This document shows positions 8,425 through 16,979 of a stretch of DNA of 26,407 bases, one piece after another (within the stretch, counting starts at the first letter, position 1; the number at the start of each line of letters is the position of its first letter). The notes under the pieces were generated by a model. That model did not search any database. It was not told where the DNA came from and saw nothing but the letters and a program-made list of their open reading frames with translations. Origin of the DNA: Peptococcaceae bacterium UBA6116. Lineage in GTDB: Bacteria > Bacillota > Desulfitobacteriia > Desulfitobacteriales > Syntrophobotulaceae. Location: NCBI GenBank assembly GCA_002423425.1, contig DIWC01000049.1:163452-189858 (forward strand), given 5' to 3'. The translations under genes and the position numbers were made by a program.

Positions 8425-9324
8425 ATGTTTTACGTAAAAGTGCCTGCAACTTCGGCCAATCTCGGACCAGGATTCGACAGTATGGGACTTGCTGTCAGCC
8501 TATATAATTATTTCAAGGCTGAATTCAGTGATTCCCTGGAATTTATCTTAGAAGGAAGTTATACAACAAATATTGCTGCAAATAAAAATAATCTTCTGTG
8601 GAAATCCGCCTGTACCCTCTGGAAGCAGATTTGTTTTGAGCCAAAACCTCTAAAAATAACGATAGAAAGCCATATACCTCCTGCCAGAGGGCTTGGAAGC
8701 AGTTCAACTGCAGTAATTGGAGGATTGATGATCGCCAATGCTGTTGCCGGTTATCCTCTTAACCGTTTTGAACTCCTTAAACTCGCTACCTCTTTTGAAG
8801 GTCATCCCGACAACGTCTCCCCTGCCTTGTATGGGGGAATTACACTGACAGTCATGACAGCTAATAGTGTTATCCCAAGGGTCTTATCTAAAAAACCCAA
8901 ATTTAAAGCCGTTGTCGTCATCCCTGATTTTCTGGTAGAAACCGAAAAGGCCAGAAAGATCCTTCCTCCTGTTATCTCCAGAAGCGATGTTATTTTTAAT
9001 TCTTCCAGAGTAGGCTTGCTCGTAGATTGTTTTATCAATGAAGAGTATGAAATGTTGGCAATTGCTACTCAAGATAAGATCCACCAGAACCAAAGGGCCT
9101 CTCTCATCCCCGGTATGTCCGAGGCTTTAGATCAGGCCATTAAAGCTGGAGCTTATGGTGCAGTTCTAAGCGGTTCAGGACCTACACTTTTAGCCTTTTG
9201 CCCTTTTGGTTTAGAACAAAATGTAGCTGAAAGCATGAAAAGAGCACTGGCCAATAACTTTTTACAATCAGGTTCTCTTGTTCTGGATATAGACTCCGAA
9301 GGAGCTGTAATTACGGAGCAATAA
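8425..9324 (+). CDS. thrB: Homoserine kinase
   Basis: ATP-dependent phosphorylation of homoserine to O-phosphohomoserine, the substrate of threonine synthase. GHMP-kinase family: the N-terminal motif VPATSANLGPGFDSMGLA, the ATP-binding loop PPARGLGSSS at residues 85-94, and the C-terminal GAVLSGSGPTLLAF. An upstream in-frame ATG at 8374 would overlap the end of hom by 17 codons and lacks a good ribosome binding site. I start at ATG 8425, which has GAGGAGGA four bases upstream and begins the family-typical MFYVKVPATSANLG, giving 299 residues. It follows the hom stop by ten bases. Confidence 0.96.
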   Translation: MFYVKVPATSANLGPGFDSMGLAVSLYNYFKAEFSDSLEFILEGSYTTNIAANKNNLLWKSACTLWKQICFEPKPLKITIESHIPPARGLGSSSTAVIGGLMIANAVAGYPLNRFELLKLATSFEGHPDNVSPALYGGITLTVMTANSVIPRVLSKKPKFKAVVVIPDFLVETEKARKILPPVISRSDVIFNSSRVGLLVDCFINEEYEMLAIATQDKIHQNQRASLIPGMSEALDQAIKAGAYGAVLSGSGPTLLAFCPFGLEQNVAESMKRALANNFLQSGSLVLDIDSEGAVITEQ

Positions 9325-9511
9325 ATTCAATTGCCCTATCTAACCGTAGTTTGAGAGATACCCCCTACTTTGGAGCATCTTTTACTATTTCTAGGGTATT
9401 GGAATTCCAACAGACCACTTCAAAAGTATTTTGGGTTTCTTTTGCAGCAATAGCCGGTCCGTAGACTAAGATTATACAAAACACAAAAAGTGATACTTTA
9501 ACGAGATGCCG

Positions 9512-10093
9512 TTATTTCAAGGTGTACGTCCTGTCATTATAAATTTTAGAATATCTTTGATAGGATTTAAGAACCTTTTGTACATACTCCCTAGTTTCGT
9601 TAAAAGGAATATCCTTGATCAGATAAGTATTAAAACTTAGCGGAGTCGTATTCAGCCAATCGTTAACCCTCGCGCTGCCAGCATTATAGGCCGCGAGAAC
9701 CAAGATGCTGTTTCCGGAAAATTGCTTATTCAATTGTGATAGATACCATATTCCGTAGCGAATATTTACTTCGGGATCTTCAAGATTAACTTCGTTGTAA
9801 TCTTCTCTTAGCCGGATTGCTATATCCTTAGCGGTATTGGGCATTACCTGCATTAACCCAATTGCCCCTTTATGCGAATTGGACTGGGGGTTAAAGTGAC
9901 TTTCTTCCCTCATCACCGCCACCACAAGCAAAGGATCGACTCCGTATGCAAAAGAATATTTCTCAACTGTCTGTTTATAAGGATAAGGGTAGAATATTTT
10001 TTCAATCGTCTTAAATCCAAATAGGCTTAGGATAAAGAATAGTAATAAACTTAGCACAATTATTTTAATAAAACTCGATTTTGAAATATACAA
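9512..10093 (-). CDS. Membrane-anchored lytic transglycosylase (SLT domain)
   Basis: Cleaves peptidoglycan glycan strands with 1,6-anhydro product formation; probably acts outside the membrane in cell-wall turnover. The 193-residue protein has an N-terminal hydrophobic segment (about 9-27) serving as anchor or uncleaved signal. The SLT domain follows: catalytic glutamate E64 in MREESHF, GAIGLMQVMP at about 76-85, and the NAGSARV block near the C-terminus. The best start is TTG at 10093, behind AGGAATGAG; the nearby ATG is out of frame. It is the last gene of the polA-mutM-ABC-F-ytaF-coaE run, a common neighbour of coaE in Clostridia. It converges on thrB across 187 bases in which I found no strong terminator. 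Confidence 0.9.
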   Translation of the reverse strand: MYISKSSFIKIIVLSLLLFFILSLFGFKTIEKIFYPYPYKQTVEKYSFAYGVDPLLVVAVMREESHFNPQSNSHKGAIGLMQVMPNTAKDIAIRLREDYNEVNLEDPEVNIRYGIWYLSQLNKQFSGNSILVLAAYNAGSARVNDWLNTTPLSFNTYLIKDIPFNETREYVQKVLKSYQRYSKIYNDRTYTLK

Positions 10094-10185
10094 TTTATTC
10101 TCATTCCTATATTCGTTATTTAATAAAATTAGTTTATGATTTTAAATCTATATGCGAAATATTAATAATAATGCTCATCTTTCCG

Positions 10186-10770
10186 CTACTTAATTTCCAG
10201 CCAAATTGTTTGTAAGTATTTTTCGGTTTCTTCCCATGTCCCCGAATTATTGATTATTCTATGTGCCCTTTTTATCTTTTCCTCTAAAGGCATTTGAGAT
10301 CCTATCCGCTTTTCCGCTTCCTTCTCGTTAAAACCGTTTCTAGACATTAATCTTTTTTTTTGAATATCAGGTGAAACAAAAACAACCCATACTTCATCAA
10401 TTGACTTGTCCCAACCAACTTCAAAAAGAAGCGGTACATCCAGAATGATAACTTTATATCCTTCTTTCTCCAGTATTGTACTTTTTTTCTTCATTACTTT
10501 TGCTACCAGAGGATGAATAATTTTTTCCAGTCTCTTCTTGGCCATAGGATCGCTAAATACTCTGTTTCCTAGTAAGGTGCGGTTGATTTTTCCGTTTTCG
10601 ATATACTCCGAACCCAACTCTTGTCCAACCGCAGAAACAACAGAGGATTGTTCCATTAACTGATGAGCTGTTTCATCGGCGTTGATGACAGGAATCCCTT
10701 TAGCTGCAAACCAGTTGGCGACGCTGGTTTTTCCGCTGGCTATTCCTCCCGTAAGTCCCACTTTAAACAT
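10186..10770 (-). CDS. coaE: Dephospho-CoA kinase
   Basis: Phosphorylates dephospho-CoA at the 3'-ribose hydroxyl, the last step of coenzyme A synthesis. Seen: P-loop GLTGGIASGKT at residues 5-15, INADE of the substrate site soon after, and the lid region with R and K residues near RLMSRNGFNEKEAEKRI. With the ATG at 10770 the protein has 194 residues, normal for CoaE. A TTG two codons upstream (10776) is equally open and lies closer (5 bases, against 11) to the AAGGAG at 10782-10787, so the true start may be 10776. The ytaF stop lies nine bases before that TTG and the ribosome binding site overlaps the end of ytaF, so the two are probably coupled. Confidence 0.95.
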   Translation of the reverse strand: MFKVGLTGGIASGKTSVANWFAAKGIPVINADETAHQLMEQSSVVSAVGQELGSEYIENGKINRTLLGNRVFSDPMAKKRLEKIIHPLVAKVMKKKSTILEKEGYKVIILDVPLLFEVGWDKSIDEVWVVFVSPDIQKKRLMSRNGFNEKEAEKRIGSQMPLEEKIKRAHRIINNSGTWEETEKYLQTIWLEIK

Positions 10771-10785
10771 TAACAACCTAACTCC

Positions 10786-11442
10786 TTATAATAATTTTAA
10801 GCCACCAATCAAAAGTAAAACGACCCCCGGTAAAAACTTTACTTTGTCCAAAACTATCAACGGCAGTTTTCCGGTTAAAATCTGTCCTGTCCAGATCATA
10901 AGAATCTGCATGATAGCTACCAGTCCAATGACATATAGAGAAATCCCGGTCATCGTTGCCGCCATGCCGGCCGCAAAGGAATCCATAGCCAAAGCAACCC
11001 CTAAAACAATACTTTCATTAGCGCTTATGATCCCTGAACCGTCTAAATCCGCCACATTGGGTGTTTTAAGGACCTGGATAACGAGCCCAAAAACATTTAG
11101 TTTAATACTTAATAAGGTTTGGTAAGCATCCGCTTCAACTACGGCCGTAGTCATAGCTGGAACAGCTTTTTCAGTTTCTGTCCGGCTTTTAATAGCCCGG
11201 ATCAACTGATAACAACCCACTGCCATTAAAGTAACAGCTCCCAAAACCTTAGGGGAAATTACCGTCAGTCTAAAGATCAACATCTGGCCAAATAACATTG
11301 AAGTCCCCATTGCCAATGCTGAACAAAATCCAATAATACATAAAGATCCTAAAGACATCTTGATCCTGTTCAGGCCATAGGCCATACCAACTCCAAAACC
11401 ATCGAGACTAAGTGCCAAAGCAATGATCAGAGCTACTCCCAT
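10786..11442 (-). CDS. ytaF: YtaF-like sporulation-associated membrane protein (MntP/DUF204 family)
   Basis: Polytopic membrane protein of 218 residues with about six hydrophobic helices. Two copies of the family repeat are visible: SLDGFGVGMAYG near the N-terminus and AMDSFAAGMAATMTG in the second half, the aspartate-containing motif shared with the manganese exporter MntP. The B. subtilis homologue ytaF lies in the same mutM-ytaF-coaE order and is annotated as sporulation-linked, with no firm biochemical role. The start at ATG 11442 has only a weak GCGGGG upstream, so the exact start is less certain. Transport of a divalent cation is possible from family resemblance but is an inference. Confidence 0.85.
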   Translation of the reverse strand: MGVALIIALALSLDGFGVGMAYGLNRIKMSLGSLCIIGFCSALAMGTSMLFGQMLIFRLTVISPKVLGAVTLMAVGCYQLIRAIKSRTETEKAVPAMTTAVVEADAYQTLLSIKLNVFGLVIQVLKTPNVADLDGSGIISANESIVLGVALAMDSFAAGMAATMTGISLYVIGLVAIMQILMIWTGQILTGKLPLIVLDKVKFLPGVVLLLIGGLKLL

Positions 11443-11504
11443 ATTTTATTACCCCGCTAAGTATTAATTACGGGATAATATATGGGTTTAAGCCTGTTTT
11501 GGTG

Positions 11505-13361
11505 CTAGTCGTTCATTGCCAGCCATTCCTGCATTAAATCATCATGTTCATTTTGCAGCATTTGATATTCGTTATGCAGTTTTAACGTCAATTCATAATC
11601 TCCGGTCAACGATTCTAATTTCGACTCCAGTTCTTGAAGAAGCATTTTCGTATTCTCTATTGACTCTTCCAACTGTTTGACCTTTTTTTCCCGTCGCTTA
11701 TTATTCTTTGACTCAAGCCGATAGCTTTTTGCTATTTTATCCCCTTCATCTGGTTTAAGGTTGCTCTCTTCCTTCTCTTTTTCCATGGTATCCCGGTAAG
11801 CCGTATAGTCTCCTTCGATAACCCTTATTCCTTTAGGAGTTAAAAGCGCAATCCTGTTCACCATCCGGTTTATGAAGTAGCGATCATGAGACACCGTAAT
11901 CATGGTTCCATTGTAATTGAGCAAAGCCTCTTCCAGTACTTCCCTGGTATCCATATCAAGATGATTGGTCGGTTCATCTAAAAGAAGAAGGTTTCCTTGG
12001 ACCAGAAATAGTTTACAAAGTGCAAGTCTGCTCTTCTCACCGCCGCTTAAGACAGCAATCGGCTTAAAAACATCATCACCGCGGAATCCGAATCTGGCCA
12101 GGACAGTACGTATTTGAGGGTCATCCAAATCAGAACAATATCTGAGTTCATCCATGATATCCTTGACATTGTTTCCAAGACCAATATCCTCATGTTCCTG
12201 GGAATAATAGCCGATTTTGACATTGGCTCCGAGCCTTAGATCTCCCTGATAAGGGACTTCTCCTGTGATTGCTTTTAACAAAGAGGTCTTGCCAACCCCA
12301 TTTCTCCCCAACAAGGCAATCCTATGGCCGCGGCGCAATTCCAGAGAGACATCCTCAAAAACGGTATTCTTTTCGTATGCCACTGAGAGGCCGGTAATGT
12401 CTAATACTCTATCCCCTGCACGCTGACTAGTCTGTAAACTCATGTTTAAGGATTTCCCGGCCTGGGGTGCCGCAATGGGAGTGAGCTTTTTTAGCTGGGT
12501 CTCTCTTCCTCTGGCCTGTTTGGCTTTAATACCTGCCTTATGCCTGCGAATGTATTCCTCTAAAGCTAAAATTTTTTCGTTCATTTTCCCGGCTTCACGG
12601 GTCATGGTTTTCTCTTCCATAACCCGCTGCAGCTCAAACTCAGAGTAATTTCCCGAATACGACTTTAGTGATCCGTTCTCGACCACCAATATTTTGCTTA
12701 CCACCTGATCCAAAAAATAACGGTCATGGGACACAACGAGTACTGCACCCGGATATTCTCCAAGATAATTTTCCAGCCATTCGAGTGCTTCAAGATCAAG
12801 GTGGTTGGTTGGTTCATCAAGAATCAGCAGTCCCGGTTCCCGAAGCAATAGTTTTCCCAAAGCCAACCTGGTTTTTTGCCCACCGCTAAGAGAATGAGTA
12901 TCTCTGTCTTGTTCCTGCTCCATTCCTAACCCGGCAATAATTCTGCGGATTTTTGCTTCCAGCGCATACCCGCCGGAGTTTTCGTATATTTCCGTCAAGC
13001 TGCTGTATTGCCCCAGGATTTTATCATCTGCTTCCTGCGACATCCTTATCTCAAGATAGCGAAGACGGTTTCTCATTTCCAGAATATCGTTTCTTTCTGC
13101 CAGTAACGATTCGAAGACAGTACCCCTGACATTAAAATCATTCGTTATTTGCGGAAGGTAGCCAATAGTAGCCGGGCTTTCGATGTAACCGTTTGCAGAC
13201 GGTAATTGACCGATTACTACCCTTAACAAAGTTGTCTTTCCAGCCCCGTTGGCCCCGATAAGGCCTGCCTTTTCCTTCGGCTCAAGTTTAAAGTTAACAT
13301 TATCCAGGAGAACACTCCCCGCAGCTTCGACCCGAAGATTTTTACATAATAACGTGCTCAT
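11505..13361 (-). CDS. ABC-F family ATPase (translation factor type)
   Basis: Soluble 618-residue protein with two fused ABC ATPase domains and no membrane segments, the ABC-F architecture. These proteins bind the ribosomal E site and relieve stalling or antibiotic inhibition. Seen: first Walker A GANGAGKTT at 36-44, signature SLSGGQKTRLALGK, Walker B LLILDEPTNHLD; second Walker A GRNGVGKTS, signature LSGGEKSRLALCK and a second DEPTNHLD; a charged linker rich in R and K between the domains (around TREAGKMNEKILALEEYIRRH); and a C-terminal coiled coil (about 545-615). The C-terminal extension resembles YdiF/Uup-type members rather than a dedicated resistance protein, but the subfamily cannot be fixed by eye. 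AGAGGAG lies 13 bases before the ATG, a rather long spacing. It sits between mutM and ytaF, which are adjacent in B. subtilis. Confidence 0.93.
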   Translation of the reverse strand: MSTLLCKNLRVEAAGSVLLDNVNFKLEPKEKAGLIGANGAGKTTLLRVVIGQLPSANGYIESPATIGYLPQITNDFNVRGTVFESLLAERNDILEMRNRLRYLEIRMSQEADDKILGQYSSLTEIYENSGGYALEAKIRRIIAGLGMEQEQDRDTHSLSGGQKTRLALGKLLLREPGLLILDEPTNHLDLEALEWLENYLGEYPGAVLVVSHDRYFLDQVVSKILVVENGSLKSYSGNYSEFELQRVMEEKTMTREAGKMNEKILALEEYIRRHKAGIKAKQARGRETQLKKLTPIAAPQAGKSLNMSLQTSQRAGDRVLDITGLSVAYEKNTVFEDVSLELRRGHRIALLGRNGVGKTSLLKAITGEVPYQGDLRLGANVKIGYYSQEHEDIGLGNNVKDIMDELRYCSDLDDPQIRTVLARFGFRGDDVFKPIAVLSGGEKSRLALCKLFLVQGNLLLLDEPTNHLDMDTREVLEEALLNYNGTMITVSHDRYFINRMVNRIALLTPKGIRVIEGDYTAYRDTMEKEKEESNLKPDEGDKIAKSYRLESKNNKRREKKVKQLEESIENTKMLLQELESKLESLTGDYELTLKLHNEYQMLQNEHDDLMQEWLAMND

Positions 13362-13401
13362 TAAATTATATATGCTCCTCTAATTGCTTCGTAAAAATGT
13401 T

Positions 13402-14223
13402 TCATTTCTGACAATCCGGACAAAAAACTGTCGTTCTGCCGGCAATTTTCTGACGTTCCAATTTTTGGCCGCAAACAATGCACTCCAGACCGCCCCGGCC
13501 ATAGACCATCAAGTTATATTGAAACGATCCTTTATTGCCGTCGGCATCCCGGTAATCCCTGAAAGATGTTCCCTTGGCCTTTATTCCAGCAGCCAAAACC
13601 TCACCAATAGCATTGTACAGTTTAATAATTTCCGAAACCTTTAAGGATTCTGTACGCCTTCCCGGTTGAATGCCGGCCCTGAAAAGTGCTTCATCTGCGT
13701 AGATATTACCCAACCCGGCTATGACTTTTTGATCGAGTAAAGAAGCCTTTATTGTACTTTTCTTCTTAGCCAGCCGTTGTCCTAATTGATCAAAAGCAAA
13801 TAATTCATCCAGGGGCTCCGGCCCAAGTTTAGCCAGCGAGGCAACTTGCATAGCCTCTGAAGTAGAAACTAGTTGAATTCTGCCAAACTTTCTGATATCG
13901 GAATAATGCAATTCACCCTGATCTAAATAAAACACAACATGCGTGTGTTTTTCCCTGGGCTGTTGGTCAGCATAATAAATTAACCGGCCGGTCATCCTGA
14001 AATGCACAATCATTGTCAGCCCCCGGCTTAAGTTAATTAACAGATATTTTCCACGGCGTGCAAAGCTTTCTATTTCTCTCCCTTTTACCAGCTCGGTAAA
14101 ATCCCCGCCGGGAATGGAGACAGCGGCAGGAGGCCAAAAGATCCCGACATCAAGAATTCTTTTGCCCAAGGCCTTTTTGGCTAAAGATCTCTTAATAGTT
14201 TCAACTTCCGGTAATTCAGGCAT
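13402..14223 (-). CDS. mutM: Formamidopyrimidine-DNA glycosylase (Fpg)
   Basis: Base-excision repair enzyme that removes 8-oxoguanine and formamidopyrimidines and nicks the abasic site. With ATG at 14223 (GGAGGAG five bases upstream) the protein begins MPELPEVETIK, leaving the catalytic proline P2 and E3 at the mature N-terminus as the mechanism needs. A longer frame from 14244 would bury P2 and is rejected. The length is 273 residues. The C-terminal zinc finger has its four cysteines at 248, 251, 268 and 271, and the helix-two-turn-helix with IAGLGNIYADEALF is present. It lies 46 bases downstream of polA, its partner in the common polA-mutM repair pair. Confidence 0.96.
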   Translation of the reverse strand: MPELPEVETIKRSLAKKALGKRILDVGIFWPPAAVSIPGGDFTELVKGREIESFARRGKYLLINLSRGLTMIVHFRMTGRLIYYADQQPREKHTHVVFYLDQGELHYSDIRKFGRIQLVSTSEAMQVASLAKLGPEPLDELFAFDQLGQRLAKKKSTIKASLLDQKVIAGLGNIYADEALFRAGIQPGRRTESLKVSEIIKLYNAIGEVLAAGIKAKGTSFRDYRDADGNKGSFQYNLMVYGRGGLECIVCGQKLERQKIAGRTTVFCPDCQK

Positions 14224-14269
14224 CAACTCTCCTCCGTTCAGCAATTACTCAGACGCAATATAACTAATC

Positions 14270-16927
14270 TTAAAAATAATAAGGATCCATCTCATACCAG
14301 TTCTGCCCTACTTTACAATCTACAACCAACGGCACGGAAATCGGATAACAGTTTTCCATAGCATCTTTAACCTTGTCCGCAACTTGCTTTAGATCACGGG
14401 AAGAGACCTCAATCAGTAATTCATCATGAACCTGAAGCAAAACATTTGCTTGAGACCCTTGCAAGGCCTCTGCCACTTTAATCATCGCAATTTTCATAAT
14501 ATCCGCAGCCGTTCCTTGGATGGGGGTATTCTTAGCAATACGTTCTCCGAATTGCCTGGTCATCCTGTTGGGATGAGTCAATTCAGGGACTTTACGCAAA
14601 CGGTTTAAAAGAGTTCGTACCTCACCGTTCTCTTTTGCCAGATTCACTACCTCTTCGAGGTATTTTTGAACTCCGCAGTATCTTTCAAAATATTGGGTAA
14701 TATAGAACTTGGCTTCTTTTCTCGATATCGATAAATCACGAGCAAGCCCGAAATCAGTCAATCCATACATCAGTCCGAAATTCACCGCTTTTGCTTTACG
14801 TCTCATATCTGAAGTCACCTCAGACAACGAAACTCCAAAAACTTCAGATGCTGTGCGGCTATGAACATCTTCCCCGGTAAGAAACGATTCGCAAAGGATA
14901 GGATCACGCGAATAATGAGCGAGAATTCTTAGTTCTATCTGAGAATAGTCGGCAGAGAAGAGCAGCCAGTCTTCTTGGCCCGGTCTGAAAATCTTTCTTA
15001 GCTTCCTTCCCTCTTCCAACCTGATCGGGATATTTTGCAGGTTGGGTTCAGTACTCGACAGCCTGCCGGTCGTTGTAACGGTCTGTTGAAAAGTAGTATG
15101 GATTCTTCCGTTACAGACTTGAGCAAGTAACCCTTTGACATAGGTTGAACTGAGTTTAACAAGTTGTCTGTATTCCAGAAGTTTTTCAATAATCGGATGT
15201 TCCATACGCAGCTCCTCCAACGTTTCAGCATCAGTGGAATAACCGGTCTTAGTTTTTTTCATCGGAGGAAGCCTTAAGTTTTCAAAAAGAACTTTGCCGA
15301 GCTGCTGCGGAGAATTGATATTAAAATTACAGCCCGCCAAGCCGCATATTTCACTTTCCAGCCGGGTGATCTTTTCATCCAGTTCCCGTCCGAACTCAAT
15401 CAGCATGTTCTTATCTAGAAAAATCCCTGTTTTTTCCATCCGGGCGAGTACTTTGCTTAGAGGTTCTTCAACCTCGTGCAGAAGACGCTCCAAATCTTCT
15501 TTGGCCAGGTTCTCAACATATCCTTCAGCTAATCTGTACAGCAAACAGGCTTCCTGGGCGGGCGAGAAAGAAAATAATCCGGATGCAAAATCTCTTAATA
15601 GCTCAGCTGCGTTATAATTGGAGCGATTAGAATTTAAAAGATAAGCCGCCAAGCTTAAGTCTAAATCTACCCCGGCAAAAGTTTTTTCTTCATTAAGAAG
15701 TAATGAATAAAGCACTTTGCTGTCAGCAATCAACTTACGGACTCCGCCATCAGCCAGGATCTCATGCCATCGGTCGGTTACACTCAAAGCCTGAGAATTC
15801 CTGATTAAAGAATATATATTTTTGCCATCGCATATTCCCATTTCTGTCCATCGTCCCTGATGAACATTATTCCCTTCATAACGGTAACTTAGAGCCAAGG
15901 TGGGCTTTTCCTTGATCCAGACATTCATTTTCTGCAGCCAGGAGTGCCCGTCGAGCTCTTGTTCTTCCGGAAGATCCAAATCTATGTCGCCTTCTTCTTT
16001 GGAACTCTTACCAGTTTTCACTTTATCTGTTTGAGGAATACTGGCCTTCCCAAGCCTGCTGTCCAAACTCTGCTCAAAGAGTCTGGCCACGGTATATAAA
16101 CTGTAGCGGTTCAGAATCATTTTGCATTGCTCTCTGTCCGCCTCACGCCAAATAAGTTCCTCCAATGTGAATTCCATCGGGACATCATGAATCATAGCCG
16201 CTAGCTTCTTGCTTAACAAAGCTTGCTCCGCGTATTCACGCAACAAGTTTTTTAGTTTTAGACCACTTACTTCCTCTTGATGGCTTAGAACGTTTTCTAC
16301 CGACTCAAATTCATGCAGCAGTTTTAAGGCAGTCTTTTCGCCCACACCCGGAATACCCGGAATATTATCCGAAGCATCTCCCATCAGCCCTTTGAGGTCA
16401 ACAATCTGGGCCGGCTCCAAATTATATTTTTCGGCCAGCCTTTTTTCATCATAACATTCTACTTCAGTTATCCCCTTTACGGTCAGATATACTTTAGTAT
16501 GAGGCGATATTAACTGCAGAGCATCCCGGTCTCCGGTATAGATGCTGACCTCCATCCTCTGATCTGCGGCCTGGTCAGTTACGGTAGCAATAATATCATC
16601 CGCTTCATAGCCTGCGAGTTCGAGGATCGGAACCGACATTGCATTTAATATTTCTTTGAGATAACCAAATTGGGGTCTTAATGTCTCAGGAGTTTCTTTC
16701 CTTTGCGCTTTATAGCCTGCGTACTGTTCTATACGAACTGTGGGTTTGGATTTATCAAAAACGACAACCCAGTAATCCGGTTTCTGTTCTTTCTGCAGCT
16801 TGAACAGCATCGTCAGAAAACCGTGAACGCCATTTATCGGCAACCCGTCCACGGAAGTAAGCGGAGGAAGCGCATAAAAAGCCCTATATACCAGGCTGTT
16901 GCCGTCAAGTATCATCATCCGGGCCAT
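14270..16927 (-). CDS. polA: DNA polymerase I (5'-nuclease plus polymerase; proofreading site lost)
   Basis: Fills gaps and removes RNA primers during replication and repair. The 885-residue protein has an N-terminal 5'-3' exonuclease (about 1-290; MILDGNSLVYRAFYAL, GYEADDIIAT, TGDRDALQL, LKGLMGDASDNIPGIPGVGEKTA), a degenerate middle domain, and the family A polymerase. Polymerase motif A DYSQIELR lies at 660-667, motif B RRKAKAVNFGLMYG at about 709-722 and motif C VHDE at 833-836. In the middle domain the proofreading motif (DTETD in E. coli) is replaced by LALSYRYEG, so 3'-5' exonuclease activity is very probably absent, as in Taq and Bacillus Pol I. The start is ATG at 16927 with AAGGAG nine bases upstream. 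The hesB-like gene ends 52 bases upstream on the same strand with no clear terminator between. Confidence 0.97.
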   Translation of the reverse strand: MARMMILDGNSLVYRAFYALPPLTSVDGLPINGVHGFLTMLFKLQKEQKPDYWVVVFDKSKPTVRIEQYAGYKAQRKETPETLRPQFGYLKEILNAMSVPILELAGYEADDIIATVTDQAADQRMEVSIYTGDRDALQLISPHTKVYLTVKGITEVECYDEKRLAEKYNLEPAQIVDLKGLMGDASDNIPGIPGVGEKTALKLLHEFESVENVLSHQEEVSGLKLKNLLREYAEQALLSKKLAAMIHDVPMEFTLEELIWREADREQCKMILNRYSLYTVARLFEQSLDSRLGKASIPQTDKVKTGKSSKEEGDIDLDLPEEQELDGHSWLQKMNVWIKEKPTLALSYRYEGNNVHQGRWTEMGICDGKNIYSLIRNSQALSVTDRWHEILADGGVRKLIADSKVLYSLLLNEEKTFAGVDLDLSLAAYLLNSNRSNYNAAELLRDFASGLFSFSPAQEACLLYRLAEGYVENLAKEDLERLLHEVEEPLSKVLARMEKTGIFLDKNMLIEFGRELDEKITRLESEICGLAGCNFNINSPQQLGKVLFENLRLPPMKKTKTGYSTDAETLEELRMEHPIIEKLLEYRQLVKLSSTYVKGLLAQVCNGRIHTTFQQTVTTTGRLSSTEPNLQNIPIRLEEGRKLRKIFRPGQEDWLLFSADYSQIELRILAHYSRDPILCESFLTGEDVHSRTASEVFGVSLSEVTSDMRRKAKAVNFGLMYGLTDFGLARDLSISRKEAKFYITQYFERYCGVQKYLEEVVNLAKENGEVRTLLNRLRKVPELTHPNRMTRQFGERIAKNTPIQGTAADIMKIAMIKVAEALQGSQANVLLQVHDELLIEVSSRDLKQVADKVKDAMENCYPISVPLVVDCKVGQNWYEMDPYYF

Positions 16928-16979
16928 GGTAGTGACTCCTTCCTGTTATCCAATAACCCTATCAATAATCTTTTCTATA

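Noticed and set aside
9365..9511. Minus-strand frame right after the lytic transglycosylase stop that reads like a signal peptide (LFVFCIILVYGPAIAAKE) and ends at 9367-9365.
   Set aside because: No start codon with a ribosome binding site. It could be a remnant of a small exported protein but is too short and unsupported to call.
9325..9511. Possible terminator between convergent thrB and the transglycosylase gene.
   Set aside because: Only 5-6 bp stems (for example GCAAT/ATTGC and CAAAAG/CTTTTG) without a following T run.
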